From positions 1 through 45,000 of the forward strand of contig JAPYUX010000005.1 of the NCBI GenBank assembly GCA_029940375.1: 45,000 nucleotides of DNA. Direction: 5' to 3'. Positions 25,987 through 34,014 of this stretch are shown here, piece by piece. The stretch comes from Dehalococcoidia bacterium. GTDB lineage: Bacteria > Chloroflexota > Dehalococcoidia > Lucifugimonadales > Lucifugimonadaceae. The position numbers and the translations under genes are program-made. Every line of letters begins with the position of its first letter. The stretch's first letter is position 1. The notes below the pieces were generated by a model. The model saw nothing but the letters and a program-made list of their open reading frames with translations. It ran no database searches and was not told the DNA's origin.

Positions 25987-26742
25987 ATGAATAAAGTAAA
26001 AGAAAACTTGAAGGCTGGAAAAACAGTTGTAGGAGTAGCCGGTGCTCCCAATGATGTTACGATGCCGATGTTAGCTGATTCTGCATATGATTTTATACTT
26101 TTTGATGAACAACACTCTCCTTATCAAACTAAGCAATTTAGACCAATGATAGAAGCAATGACTGAAAAAAATGCTGCACCAATGGTTCGTGTAAGTATAA
26201 ATCGTGCAGATTTAATCTGTTTTGCATTAGATGCAGGAGCAAGAGGTATAGTTGTTCCAATGGTTAACACAAAAGAAGAGGCTCAAGCTATGGTAAGAGC
26301 AATTAAATACTCCCCACTAGGAGATCGTAGTAACGCAGGTATGCGTGGCCAATGGGGACCTACTAAAGACTATAAAGATTATATCGATACAGCTAATCGA
26401 GATATAGTAATTGCTCCGATGATTGAAACACAACAAGCTATAGACAATATCGATGATATTCTTAGCGTAGATGGAATAGATGTATTGTTAGTTGGCCCAT
26501 CAGATCTTGCCATAGAACTTGGTGTCCCAAATATGGATTTTGCTGGAAGTACTTACCAAAAAGGATTGGATAAAATTGCAGCTGCATGTAAAAATCATGG
26601 AGTAGTTCCTGGGATGTACTTTATCCCACCTGGAATGGATCCTAATTTCTATGTTGATAAAGGATTTAAATTTTTTACTTTGCCTTTTAATAATTGGGCA
26701 CTTGAAGGTATTGCAAAAGGTCTTGGTGGTATAAAAAGGTAG
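25987..26742 (+). CDS. HpcH/HpaI-family 2-keto-3-deoxy acid aldolase
   Basis: This 251-residue class II aldolase has the catalytic His in DEQHSPY (H43), substrate Arg in MVRVS (R68), metal Glu in MIETQQA (E147) and metal Asp in VGPSDLA (D173), all at expected positions. The family cleaves 2-keto-3-deoxy acids to pyruvate plus an aldehyde; RhmA (2-keto-3-deoxy-L-rhamnonate to pyruvate and L-lactaldehyde), GarL and HpaI are known members. Because it follows the rhamnonate-dehydratase-like gene, a RhmA-like role is most likely. A very strong AGGAGG precedes the ATG. The 98-bp gap upstream has a small inverted repeat (TGTAT-ATACA) and T runs that may attenuate or re-start transcription. Confidence 0.85.
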   Translation: MNKVKENLKAGKTVVGVAGAPNDVTMPMLADSAYDFILFDEQHSPYQTKQFRPMIEAMTEKNAAPMVRVSINRADLICFALDAGARGIVVPMVNTKEEAQAMVRAIKYSPLGDRSNAGMRGQWGPTKDYKDYIDTANRDIVIAPMIETQQAIDNIDDILSVDGIDVLLVGPSDLAIELGVPNMDFAGSTYQKGLDKIAAACKNHGVVPGMYFIPPGMDPNFYVDKGFKFFTLPFNNWALEGIAKGLGGIKR

Positions 26743-26743
26743 T

Positions 26744-26941
26744 ATGAGAGGTTTTATACCAATAACAGTTATCATAGCAGTATTACACTTCTTTGAAGAT
26801 GCTGCTTTGGTAATACTAGGTAGATATACAGAAATCAATATTTTTATATTGTTCATAGCAACGATTTTATTTAGTATTGTCGTTGTATACGTTACAAAAA
26901 TGCCTTACGTCCATAAATTTTTTCACCAAGATAAAGATTAA
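26744..26941 (+). CDS. Small two-helix membrane protein
   Basis: This 65-residue protein starts one base after the aldolase stop codon, so it is coupled to it. Two hydrophobic helices (about residues 5-25 and 32-50) are joined by a short loop GRYTEIN; the tail KFFHQDKD is polar. It has no recognised family. Its position at the end of the dehydratase-aldolase operon parallels the small membrane protein that follows the MFS gene at 9730. It converges on the epimerase gene with 9 bp between. Confidence 0.55.
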   Translation: MRGFIPITVIIAVLHFFEDAALVILGRYTEINIFILFIATILFSIVVVYVTKMPYVHKFFHQDKD

Positions 26942-26950
26942 ACTGAAAGC

Positions 26951-27742
26951 TTATTTATCAGCGTCTCGGACATCTCTTGGTGTAAATGATTTTGGAGCGG
27001 AATCTTTTGGGTCAAACCCAAGGATTTTTTTTGCTTTATCAATTGACCAAATCTTCCAATAATTATCAGAGGTTGCATAAAATGTATCAAATTTTATACT
27101 ATCGGATGCATTGATAGCTTTTTCAATTATCTGTGATAAATCCTTATGACTTAGCCACAAATTTAATCCAATGGGTGAGAAAGTTGGATCATCATCAGAA
27201 ATAACAAACCCTATTCTTATATTTATAGAAGAAATATCAAAGTAATCAGAATAATAACTTCCTAATGCCTCACCAAAACCCTTTGATACTCCATAATAAC
27301 TATCTGGCCTAATCCGAACTTCTTCATTAAGAGGTTTATAATTTTTAGGCAAACTTTCAAAATCTCCTTTGTCAATAAATGTGTAAGGCTCCACTTCATA
27401 AAATCCACCTGTAGCATGTTGAGAACTTGCAAATACTATTCTTTTAACTTTTGAAATTTTTGATGCTTCATAAATATTATAGGCACCTATTATGTTGTTT
27501 TGTAAAACAGAATTCCAATCTCCATGGACTCGTCTGTCAGCAGCTAAGTGAACTACTGTATCTATTCCATCAAAAGCAGGTTTTATTGATTCTAAATCAT
27601 TAATATTTCCTAAATGACATTCAACACCATCTACTTTTTTTTGATCAAGTACTCTGATATTAAATTTTTCTTTCAAGTTCTTGATTAAGATACTTCCTAC
27701 TAATCCGGCTCCACCTGTTATTAAAATGTTTTTTTTGACCAT
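26951..27742 (-). CDS. NAD-dependent epimerase/dehydratase-fold protein, uronate dehydrogenase-like
   Basis: This 263-residue extended SDR has a GxxGxxG motif GGAGLVGS (10-17), HLAADRRVHGDW, the catalytic Ser in FASSQHATG and YxxxK in RPDSYYGVSKGFGEALGSYY. The last block, with the serine segment, resembles uronate dehydrogenase (Udh), which oxidises galacturonate or glucuronate to the aldarate lactone. Length also fits Udh (about 265). UDP-sugar epimerase activity is the alternative, but those proteins are longer (310-340). In this window it sits beside sugar-acid dehydratase and aldolase genes, which favours the catabolic reading. It is followed upstream by a tRNA-Glu gene on the same strand. 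Confidence 0.75.
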   Translation of the reverse strand: MVKKNILITGGAGLVGSILIKNLKEKFNIRVLDQKKVDGVECHLGNINDLESIKPAFDGIDTVVHLAADRRVHGDWNSVLQNNIIGAYNIYEASKISKVKRIVFASSQHATGGFYEVEPYTFIDKGDFESLPKNYKPLNEEVRIRPDSYYGVSKGFGEALGSYYSDYFDISSINIRIGFVISDDDPTFSPIGLNLWLSHKDLSQIIEKAINASDSIKFDTFYATSDNYWKIWSIDKAKKILGFDPKDSAPKSFTPRDVRDADK

Positions 27743-27763
27743 ATCTGTAATTTTATTTTTATT

Positions 27764-27840
27764 TGGTACCCCGTACCGGATTTGAACCGGTGATCTCCTG
27801 CGTGAAAGGCAGGCGTGTTAGGCCACTACACCAACGGGGC
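27764..27840 (-). tRNA. tRNA-Glu (anticodon UUC), CCA encoded
   Basis: On the minus strand the gene begins GCCCCGT and ends ACGGGGT-A-CCA. The anticodon arm is CCTGC-CTTTCAC-GCAGG, giving anticodon TTC, and the T arm is ACCGG-TTCAAAT-CCGGT. The D arm contains GTGTAGTGGCCTAACAC. The acceptor stem pairs fully except for a G1-U72 wobble. The 3' CCA (plus-strand 27764-27766) appears to be encoded. It lies between the epimerase gene and argC, 4 bp downstream of the argC stop, so it may be co-transcribed with argC. Confidence 0.93.
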
Positions 27841-27844
27841 ATTG

Positions 27845-28861
27845 TTAAGGATAAATTGGGAGTACACTTATTCCCATAGTTTCCTCAAAACCTTGCATTA
27901 AATTCATGTTTTGAATAGCAGCGCCTGCTGAACCTTTTACTAAATTATCCAGAGCGCTAATAACCACTAAAGTATTTGTATCTTTTCTTACATAAGGATA
28001 TAAATAAACAAAATTAGAACCCCAAGTATGTTTGGTTGCAGGAGGTGCATTAACTATTTTAATAAATGGTTCGTTTTTGTAAAATTCTTTGTAAAGTTCA
28101 ATTACATCATTTTCATTTATATCATTTTTCAAGGTTGCATAGTTTGTTCCTAAAATTCCACGAGTCATTGAAACAAGATGAGGTGTAAAAAGTACCTTTA
28201 TTTTGTTGTTTGTAAGGAAATTCAATTCTTGAGTAATTTCAGGTTGATGCCTATGCCCTTTTGTTCCATAAGCTGAGCAATTATCATTGAGCTCAGAAAA
28301 TCCAAATGCTTCTTTTGCAGTCCTTCCTGCGCCTGAGACCCCTGTTTTTGAGTCAATTATTATCAACTCTTCTACCAAATTATTTTCAACAGCAGGTGCC
28401 ATGGATAATATTCCTCCTGTAGGAAAACATCCTGGATTTGCTACTAGTTTACTTTTTTTGATCTTCTCCCTATATAATTCAGGCAATCCGTAACTTGCTT
28501 GCTCTACAAGTTCAGGTTTTGGATGCTTTGTTTCATACCAATCTTCATATGTTTCAATATCTTTCAATCTGAAATCAGCTGAAATATCAACTGCAGGGAT
28601 TCCACTCTCAACATATTGAGACAATTTTTCTGCACTAGCTGCATGAGGTAAAGCAGAAAATACAAATTCAATATTCTCACTTAGCTCTTCTTGAATCTTA
28701 ATGTTTGTTTTTTCAAGATGTGGAAAAACTTCATCCAAATTTTGCCCAGCTTTACTCCTGCCTGTTGCCGATACGAGCTTTATCTCAGGATGTGAATATA
28801 CCAACCTGGCGATTTCAGATCCTGCATAGCCTGTAATATTTATGATTCCGACGTTTAACAT
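27845..28861 (-). CDS. argC: N-acetyl-gamma-glutamyl-phosphate reductase
   Basis: This 338-residue enzyme catalyses the NADPH-dependent third step of arginine (ornithine) biosynthesis. It shows the N-terminal nucleotide-binding motif NITGYAGSEIARL, the catalytic cysteine in NPGCFPTG (C145) and the histidine region GTKGHRHQPEI. The length is normal (about 345). No other arg gene is near. The neighbours are tRNA-Glu downstream and the endonuclease III gene upstream on the same strand, with 26 bp between. Confidence 0.95.
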   Translation of the reverse strand: MLNVGIINITGYAGSEIARLVYSHPEIKLVSATGRSKAGQNLDEVFPHLEKTNIKIQEELSENIEFVFSALPHAASAEKLSQYVESGIPAVDISADFRLKDIETYEDWYETKHPKPELVEQASYGLPELYREKIKKSKLVANPGCFPTGGILSMAPAVENNLVEELIIIDSKTGVSGAGRTAKEAFGFSELNDNCSAYGTKGHRHQPEITQELNFLTNNKIKVLFTPHLVSMTRGILGTNYATLKNDINENDVIELYKEFYKNEPFIKIVNAPPATKHTWGSNFVYLYPYVRKDTNTLVVISALDNLVKGSAGAAIQNMNLMQGFEETMGISVLPIYP

Positions 28862-28887
28862 TGATTTTTTTTATTAGATTACTTATA

Positions 28888-29559
28888 TTATCTCAAAATT
28901 TTATAATATGGGCATCCTAAATTTCTTAGGTTACATTGATTACATAAAGGTTTTTGAGACTTACAGATATTTCTTCCATGAGTAATTAGTTGAATGTGCA
29001 TATCGTAACGATCATTTTCAGGAATCATTTTTTCTAATTCTTTATGAGCTATATCATTTGAGACATTTCCTATTAAACCTAATCTTTTTGATACTCTGTA
29101 AATGTGAGTGTCAACTGGCATTGCTGGCTTTTTAAAACATAAAACTAAAACAACTGCCGCAGTTTTAGGACCTACTCCAGGTAAGTTCATTAACCATTTT
29201 CTTGAATCTTCTAAGGACAAATCTTTCAAGAAATCTATTTGTAACTCTTTTTTTTCTTTAAAGATAGTTTCTAAGATTTTTTTTATTCTGATAGATTTTT
29301 GATTTGATAAACCTCCACTATGAATTAGAGTCGCTATTTTTTTTGTAGGAGTCTTCATCACGTCTTTCCAGATAGGAATTTCTTTTTTTAATTTTTTAAA
29401 TGCTTTTTCAGCATTTTTATCAGAAGTATGCTGAGTTAGGACTGTAAATATAAGCTCATCAAGAGGTTTGTACCGAGATGCCCATTCAATTTTTCCATTA
29501 GCTTCTACAAGATGATTTAATATGTCACTAGGATTTATTTTGTTTTTAGGTTTCATCAA
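28888..29559 (-). CDS. nth: Endonuclease III (DNA glycosylase/AP lyase)
   Basis: This 223-residue base-excision repair enzyme has the helix-hairpin-helix LPGVGPKTAAVV with catalytic K132, catalytic Asp in MPVDTHIYRVSKRLG (D150), and a C-terminal iron-sulfur cluster with C-x6-C-x2-C-x6-C (CKSQKPLCNQC...GC). The last spacing is one residue longer than the usual x5. The LTQHTSDKNA segment corresponds to the family LSxQTxD motif. It removes oxidised pyrimidines and nicks the abasic site. The start may be either of two adjacent ATG codons. Confidence 0.92.
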   Translation of the reverse strand: MMKPKNKINPSDILNHLVEANGKIEWASRYKPLDELIFTVLTQHTSDKNAEKAFKKLKKEIPIWKDVMKTPTKKIATLIHSGGLSNQKSIRIKKILETIFKEKKELQIDFLKDLSLEDSRKWLMNLPGVGPKTAAVVLVLCFKKPAMPVDTHIYRVSKRLGLIGNVSNDIAHKELEKMIPENDRYDMHIQLITHGRNICKSQKPLCNQCNLRNLGCPYYKILR

Positions 29560-29571
29560 AATTATATTGAA

Positions 29572-30573
29572 TTATTTCGTTCTGTTTTTTGAAGAAATTG
29601 ATAATTCTTCAAGAGCTTCCAAATAAATATTTTTTTCTAGATTATTTATAGAGCTTAAATTTTCTAGTGCTTTATTTATATAATCTTCTCCTATTTTTTT
29701 ACTTTCTTGTATTGAACCACTTGAAGAAACTATCTCCAGTAATTTATCTAACCTTTCTGATTTATCTGTAGATTTATTATTAAAAAAAGTTGTAATTTCT
29801 TGTTTGATATTTTTATTTTTTTCTCTTGCTAGTATCGATGGTAATGTAAGTATACCGTTTTTAAGATCACTACCAATTGGTTTCCCTAAAGTATTTTTTT
29901 CACCTTCAAAATCGAGAATATCATCAAAAATTTGAAACCCTAAACCTAAATTTTTCCCGAATTTGTATAATTGTTGTACATCTTGTTCATTTGCTTGACC
30001 CAATATTGCACCACTCATTGTACAAGTTGAGAATAAAGAAGCAGTTTTTTTATGAATAATATTTAAGTAATTATCTTTACTCAAATAAGGATTCCAACTA
30101 TTTTCTATTTCCATCAATTGTCCTTTGGCTAAATCAGCAATTGTTGAAGCAAATTGTTTTATAATTTTTATTGATTCTGTCTTACATACATATTCTGCAC
30201 TTGTCGCAAAAAGATAATCTCCAACTAAAATAGCTATATGTGGCCCCCAAACTTTTGAAGCTGTAGATCTTCCTCTTCTAGTGTCAGCGAAATCTATCGT
30301 ATCATCATGAACTAAAGTTGCAATATGCAATAGCTCAACTGCTGTTGCCATCATCATTGTTTTTTCATCTGTCTCTTTATCCCATAACTTTGAAACAGCT
30401 ATTGTAATGGTTGGTCTTAATTGTTTACCTGGGCTACTTAGAACATGTTCTATAATATTTTCATTAAGATTAGACTCATCTTTATGGTTTTCTGCTATTT
30501 GAGACATTTCAACAAGTACATTGATTAATTCATCATTTACAAGTTGGTAAATTTTTTCTTTATTTTTGGTCAT
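29572..30573 (-). CDS. Polyprenyl diphosphate synthase
   Basis: This 333-residue trans-isoprenyl diphosphate synthase has the first aspartate-rich motif VHDDTIDFADTRRGR (D90, D91, D94) and the second FQIFDDILDF (D217, D218, D221), plus the early GKQLRP site. Small residues stand just before the first motif (A85, T86), where farnesyl synthases have aromatic residues, so it should make longer chains, probably a quinone side chain or a C20-C35 product. It overlaps the metG stop by 14 bp, so it is transcribed after metG. Confidence 0.9.
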   Translation of the reverse strand: MTKNKEKIYQLVNDELINVLVEMSQIAENHKDESNLNENIIEHVLSSPGKQLRPTITIAVSKLWDKETDEKTMMMATAVELLHIATLVHDDTIDFADTRRGRSTASKVWGPHIAILVGDYLFATSAEYVCKTESIKIIKQFASTIADLAKGQLMEIENSWNPYLSKDNYLNIIHKKTASLFSTCTMSGAILGQANEQDVQQLYKFGKNLGLGFQIFDDILDFEGEKNTLGKPIGSDLKNGILTLPSILAREKNKNIKQEITTFFNNKSTDKSERLDKLLEIVSSSGSIQESKKIGEDYINKALENLSSINNLEKNIYLEALEELSISSKNRTK

Positions 30574-32233
30574 TCGCTATTTTCTCATTTTCCATTGAGA
30601 CGATTTCTTCATCTAGTTTTTGAAATAAAGGTTCAGGATTATTAAATTTAGAGCCACTTTCAGGAATGATTAGTTTCCATGGATTTTGTTTTTTATCAAA
30701 TAATATTTTTTGTAACTTATATGCTGATGAAGGTAAGAATGGTTCTAATAAACAACTTATAGCGCTCACCATTATTAATGATTGACTTAATATCTCTCCA
30801 GCTATATTTTTATCTTCTTTAATTTTTTTCCAAGGTTCATTTTTATCAAGAAATTGATTCCCAAATTTTGCTAAGTTCATCAGATGATTTAATGATTCTC
30901 TAAATTTTCGTTTTTCAATGGATTTTCCAACGTTTTCAAAAGCTTTGTTACATTCATTTATTATAATTTTAGTTGAATCTGATTGTTGATCATATTGCGG
31001 AATTAGTCCTTCAAAATTCCTGTGAGTCATAGTTAAAATCCTGTGAACAAAATTCCCTAAATTTGCTACTAATTCATTATTATTAGCATTTAGATATCCC
31101 TCCCAAGTAAAATCAGAATCTGAAGTTTCAGGCATTATCGCAGTAAGGTAATATCTTAAGGAATCTGCAGAATAATTTTCCAAAAAATCTGGTAACCAAA
31201 CTGCCCAATTTCTGCTTTTTGAAAACTCTTTACCGGAAAAATTTAAATATTCATTTGCCACTACATCTGTAGGTAAATTATTATTTTCAATCCCCAACAA
31301 AATTGCTGGCCATATTATAGTATGAAAAGGTATATTATCTTTACCTTGGAAGTAATATGACTCGGATGTTTCGGATTCCCAAAAGACTTTCCATTGATCT
31401 GGACTATCAGTTTTACTAAATAATTCCACCGTGGCTGAATAGTACCCAATTACTGCTTCAAACCAAACATATATTCTTTTATCTTCCCATCCCTTAATAG
31501 GAATATCTATACCCCAATCTAAGTCTCTTGTTATAGCCCTATCCTTTAGTCCTTCTTTTACAAAAGATAAACTTTGATTTTTTACATTTTCTCTCCAGTC
31601 AGTTTGAGATAATAGCCATTCCTTTATTTTCAATTGCATTTTACTTAATTTGAGAAAATAATGCGATGTTTCTCTAAATTCTGGAATTGAGCCATCTCTT
31701 TTTGATCTGATATTTTTCAAATCACTAGGATCAAGAGTCCTTCCACAAACGTCACATTGATCTCCTCTGGCTTTTTTATTATTTCCACAAGGACATTCCC
31801 CTTCTACTAAACGGTCACTCAAAAATATATTTTCAGTTATTGAATAAGGCATTAATTGTTTTTTTACCTCTAAAAAACCATTTTTTAAGAGTGTTGAAAA
31901 CATCCATTGAGTAATATTGGAGTGATTTTCAGTATGAGTGTTAGTATATAGATCATAAGAAAAATTCATTTTATCTAAACATTCAGACCAAATATTGTGA
32001 AATTTATTTGCTATTTCTTCGGGAGAGACCCCTTCATCATTTGCTAATAATGTAACAGGTGTTCCGTGCATATCTGAACCAGAAACCATGGCCACATTAT
32101 TACCAACAAGCCTATTATATCTAGCAAATATATCTGCCGGTAGGCTCATGCCTGCGATATGACCTAAATGTGGAGGACCATTTACATAAGGCCAAGCTAC
32201 GCATACTAAAATGTCTTTTTTATTTTTACTCAT
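30560..32233 (-). CDS. metG: Methionyl-tRNA synthetase
   Basis: This class I synthetase of 557 residues has the HIGH-like motif HLGH (22-25) in PYVNGPPHLGHIAG and the KMSKS-like FSKSRN within the phrase SGKEFSKSRNWAVW. The zinc knuckle region reads CPCGNNKKARGDQCDVCG: C147, C149, C160, C163. The first pair is C-x-C rather than the usual C-x2-C, so one residue is missing from the loop. There is no C-terminal tRNA-binding (EMAP/Trbp111) domain, consistent with short bacterial forms. It overlaps rsmI by 8 bp and the prenyl synthase by 14 bp. Confidence 0.95.
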   Translation of the reverse strand: MSKNKKDILVCVAWPYVNGPPHLGHIAGMSLPADIFARYNRLVGNNVAMVSGSDMHGTPVTLLANDEGVSPEEIANKFHNIWSECLDKMNFSYDLYTNTHTENHSNITQWMFSTLLKNGFLEVKKQLMPYSITENIFLSDRLVEGECPCGNNKKARGDQCDVCGRTLDPSDLKNIRSKRDGSIPEFRETSHYFLKLSKMQLKIKEWLLSQTDWRENVKNQSLSFVKEGLKDRAITRDLDWGIDIPIKGWEDKRIYVWFEAVIGYYSATVELFSKTDSPDQWKVFWESETSESYYFQGKDNIPFHTIIWPAILLGIENNNLPTDVVANEYLNFSGKEFSKSRNWAVWLPDFLENYSADSLRYYLTAIMPETSDSDFTWEGYLNANNNELVANLGNFVHRILTMTHRNFEGLIPQYDQQSDSTKIIINECNKAFENVGKSIEKRKFRESLNHLMNLAKFGNQFLDKNEPWKKIKEDKNIAGEILSQSLIMVSAISCLLEPFLPSSAYKLQKILFDKKQNPWKLIIPESGSKFNNPEPLFQKLDEEIVSMENEKIANDQK

Positions 32234-33053
32234 TTTTATTTTTAATCTCTAACCATCTATTGTAAAAAAACTTTTTATTTTCACCAGTCAATTCTGATAA
32301 AAGTGTTATTAATTCTTTACCTTTAATTCCTTCTTTATATCCTTTTGATAAGATTTTGTCATATTTATTTATTGATGATTTAGAAAGTTTATTATCCTCT
32401 CTTTTAAATATTATTACAAATTCACCTTTTGCATTACTGAATAGCTCAATTGCTCTATCAATGTTACCTATGAATATTTTTTCATACAATTTAGTCATTT
32501 CTTTACCTATGAAAATATTTTGTATAACGAATTCATCTTTCAAAAATCTGAGGGTTGATATCAATCTTTTGGGTGATTCGAACAAAATGATGGGTAAATC
32601 AAGTCCAATGTATTCATTAATATATTTCTGAAACTGAATTTTGCTTTTTGGAGGGAATCCCAAAAAAATGAAATTTTTAGAATCAAACCCAGATGCTGAA
32701 AAAGCAGAGGTTAGAGAAGATGCACCAGGGATTGGTATTATTTCATGTTGTTCTTTTGAAGAAATTTTTACAAATTGAGCAACTGGATCAGAAATTCCAG
32801 GAGTTCCAGCATCAGTTAGAAAAGCTACATCATGTTTTTCTATGGCATATTTGAATTGACCTAAATTGACTTTTTTTGCCTTATTGTAAATCGGTGCTGT
32901 TTTAGTTGAAATATTGTATTTAGAAAGAAGTTTTTTTGAAACCCTAGTGTCTTCTGCAAATATTAAATCTACATCTGAAAGAATATTGATTGCTCTTTTA
33001 GTAATATCCTCTAAATTTCCTATAGGACTTCCTACAATATAAAATTTTGACAA
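32226..33053 (-). CDS. rsmI: 16S rRNA (cytidine-1402-2'-O)-methyltransferase
   Basis: This SAM-dependent tetrapyrrole-methylase-fold enzyme (275 residues) modifies C1402 in the ribosomal decoding centre. It shows the characteristic start VGSPIGNLEDITKRAINIL, AEDTR (35-39), TDAGTPGISDP, PGASSLTSAFSASG and FLGFPP. Length is normal. It sits between lipA (4 bp upstream) and metG (8-bp overlap) on the minus strand. Confidence 0.94.
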   Translation of the reverse strand: MSKFYIVGSPIGNLEDITKRAINILSDVDLIFAEDTRVSKKLLSKYNISTKTAPIYNKAKKVNLGQFKYAIEKHDVAFLTDAGTPGISDPVAQFVKISSKEQHEIIPIPGASSLTSAFSASGFDSKNFIFLGFPPKSKIQFQKYINEYIGLDLPIILFESPKRLISTLRFLKDEFVIQNIFIGKEMTKLYEKIFIGNIDRAIELFSNAKGEFVIIFKREDNKLSKSSINKYDKILSKGYKEGIKGKELITLLSELTGENKKFFYNRWLEIKNKNE

Positions 33054-33057
33054 TTTC

Positions 33058-33951
33058 TTACTCTGAGTTCTTACTTATTAAATTGTCAATTGCTGCATTA
33101 TGTTGTTCATCAGCATGATATGAAGATCTAACTAATGGTCCTGCAGCGACATGACTAAACCCAAAATTCATGGCAATTTTTTTCAATTCTTCAAATTCTT
33201 CAGGGTGATAAAATTTTATGATTGGATGATGTTTTTTGGAAGGCCTTAAATATTGTCCAATTGTTAAAAGATCACAATCATTTGATCTTAAATCTTTCAT
33301 TGTTTCAATTATTTCTTGTTTGGTTTCACCTAATCCCACCATCATTCCTGATTTTGTAGGGATATTTGGTTTGAATTTCTTGGAATTCTTTAGAAAGTTT
33401 AAAGATAATTCATAATTTCCTTTTGGTCTAACTTTTTTAAATATTCTTGGTGCAGTTTCTATATTGTGATTTAAAATACTTGGCCCAGCTTCCAAAACTT
33501 TAAGTAAAAATTCTTCTGATCCATTAAAATCTGGAGTAAGAACTTCAATTTTGATATTTTCACATAATTTTTTTATTTCAATAATAGATTTAGCAAAAAT
33601 CCCTGAACCTGCATCATCCAAATCATCTCTATCAACAGATGTTATAACAACGTAATTCAAATTCATGTCTTTTACTGTTTTTGCTAATCTATAGGGTTCA
33701 GAATCATCAATAAATCCGGGCCATCCGGTTTTTATATTACAGTAAGAACATGCTCTAGTACATGTATCCCCCAAAATCATAAATGTAGCAGTTTTTCGTT
33801 CCCAACATTCACCTATATTTGGACATGCTGCTTCTTCACATACAGTGTTTAAAGAAGCGTCAGAAAATTTTTCTTTCAACTCATAAAAATTTTTACCTGC
33901 AGGAAATTTTACTTTAAACCAATCAGGCAATTTTCTTTTTACTTTGTTCAT
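33058..33951 (-). CDS. lipA: Lipoyl synthase
   Basis: This 297-residue radical-SAM enzyme inserts two sulfurs into the octanoyl chain of lipoyl domains. Both iron-sulfur clusters are visible: the auxiliary cluster cysteines C38, C43, C49 (CEEAACPNIGEC) and the radical-SAM C64-x3-C68-x2-C71 (CTRACSYC), as well as the C-terminal RSSYHA serine ligand. The gene is first of the lipA-rsmI-metG-prenyl synthase run and is divergent from the methyltransferase at 34015 across a 63-bp gap that should contain both promoters. Confidence 0.95.
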   Translation of the reverse strand: MNKVKRKLPDWFKVKFPAGKNFYELKEKFSDASLNTVCEEAACPNIGECWERKTATFMILGDTCTRACSYCNIKTGWPGFIDDSEPYRLAKTVKDMNLNYVVITSVDRDDLDDAGSGIFAKSIIEIKKLCENIKIEVLTPDFNGSEEFLLKVLEAGPSILNHNIETAPRIFKKVRPKGNYELSLNFLKNSKKFKPNIPTKSGMMVGLGETKQEIIETMKDLRSNDCDLLTIGQYLRPSKKHHPIIKFYHPEEFEELKKIAMNFGFSHVAAGPLVRSSYHADEQHNAAIDNLISKNSE

Positions 33952-34014
33952 AAGTTTATTTTTATATATATTTTAAGTTTATCAACATTAAAGAATTGTT
34001 AGAATCAAGTATAT

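Noticed and set aside
26500-26856. Minus-strand ORF of 118 codons across the aldolase end
   Set aside because: It is antisense to a well-supported aldolase and the small downstream gene, and its composition looks like a shadow frame.
26877-27062. Plus-strand ORF of 61 codons at the epimerase end
   Set aside because: It is antisense to the uronate-dehydrogenase-like gene and out of frame with the small membrane protein.
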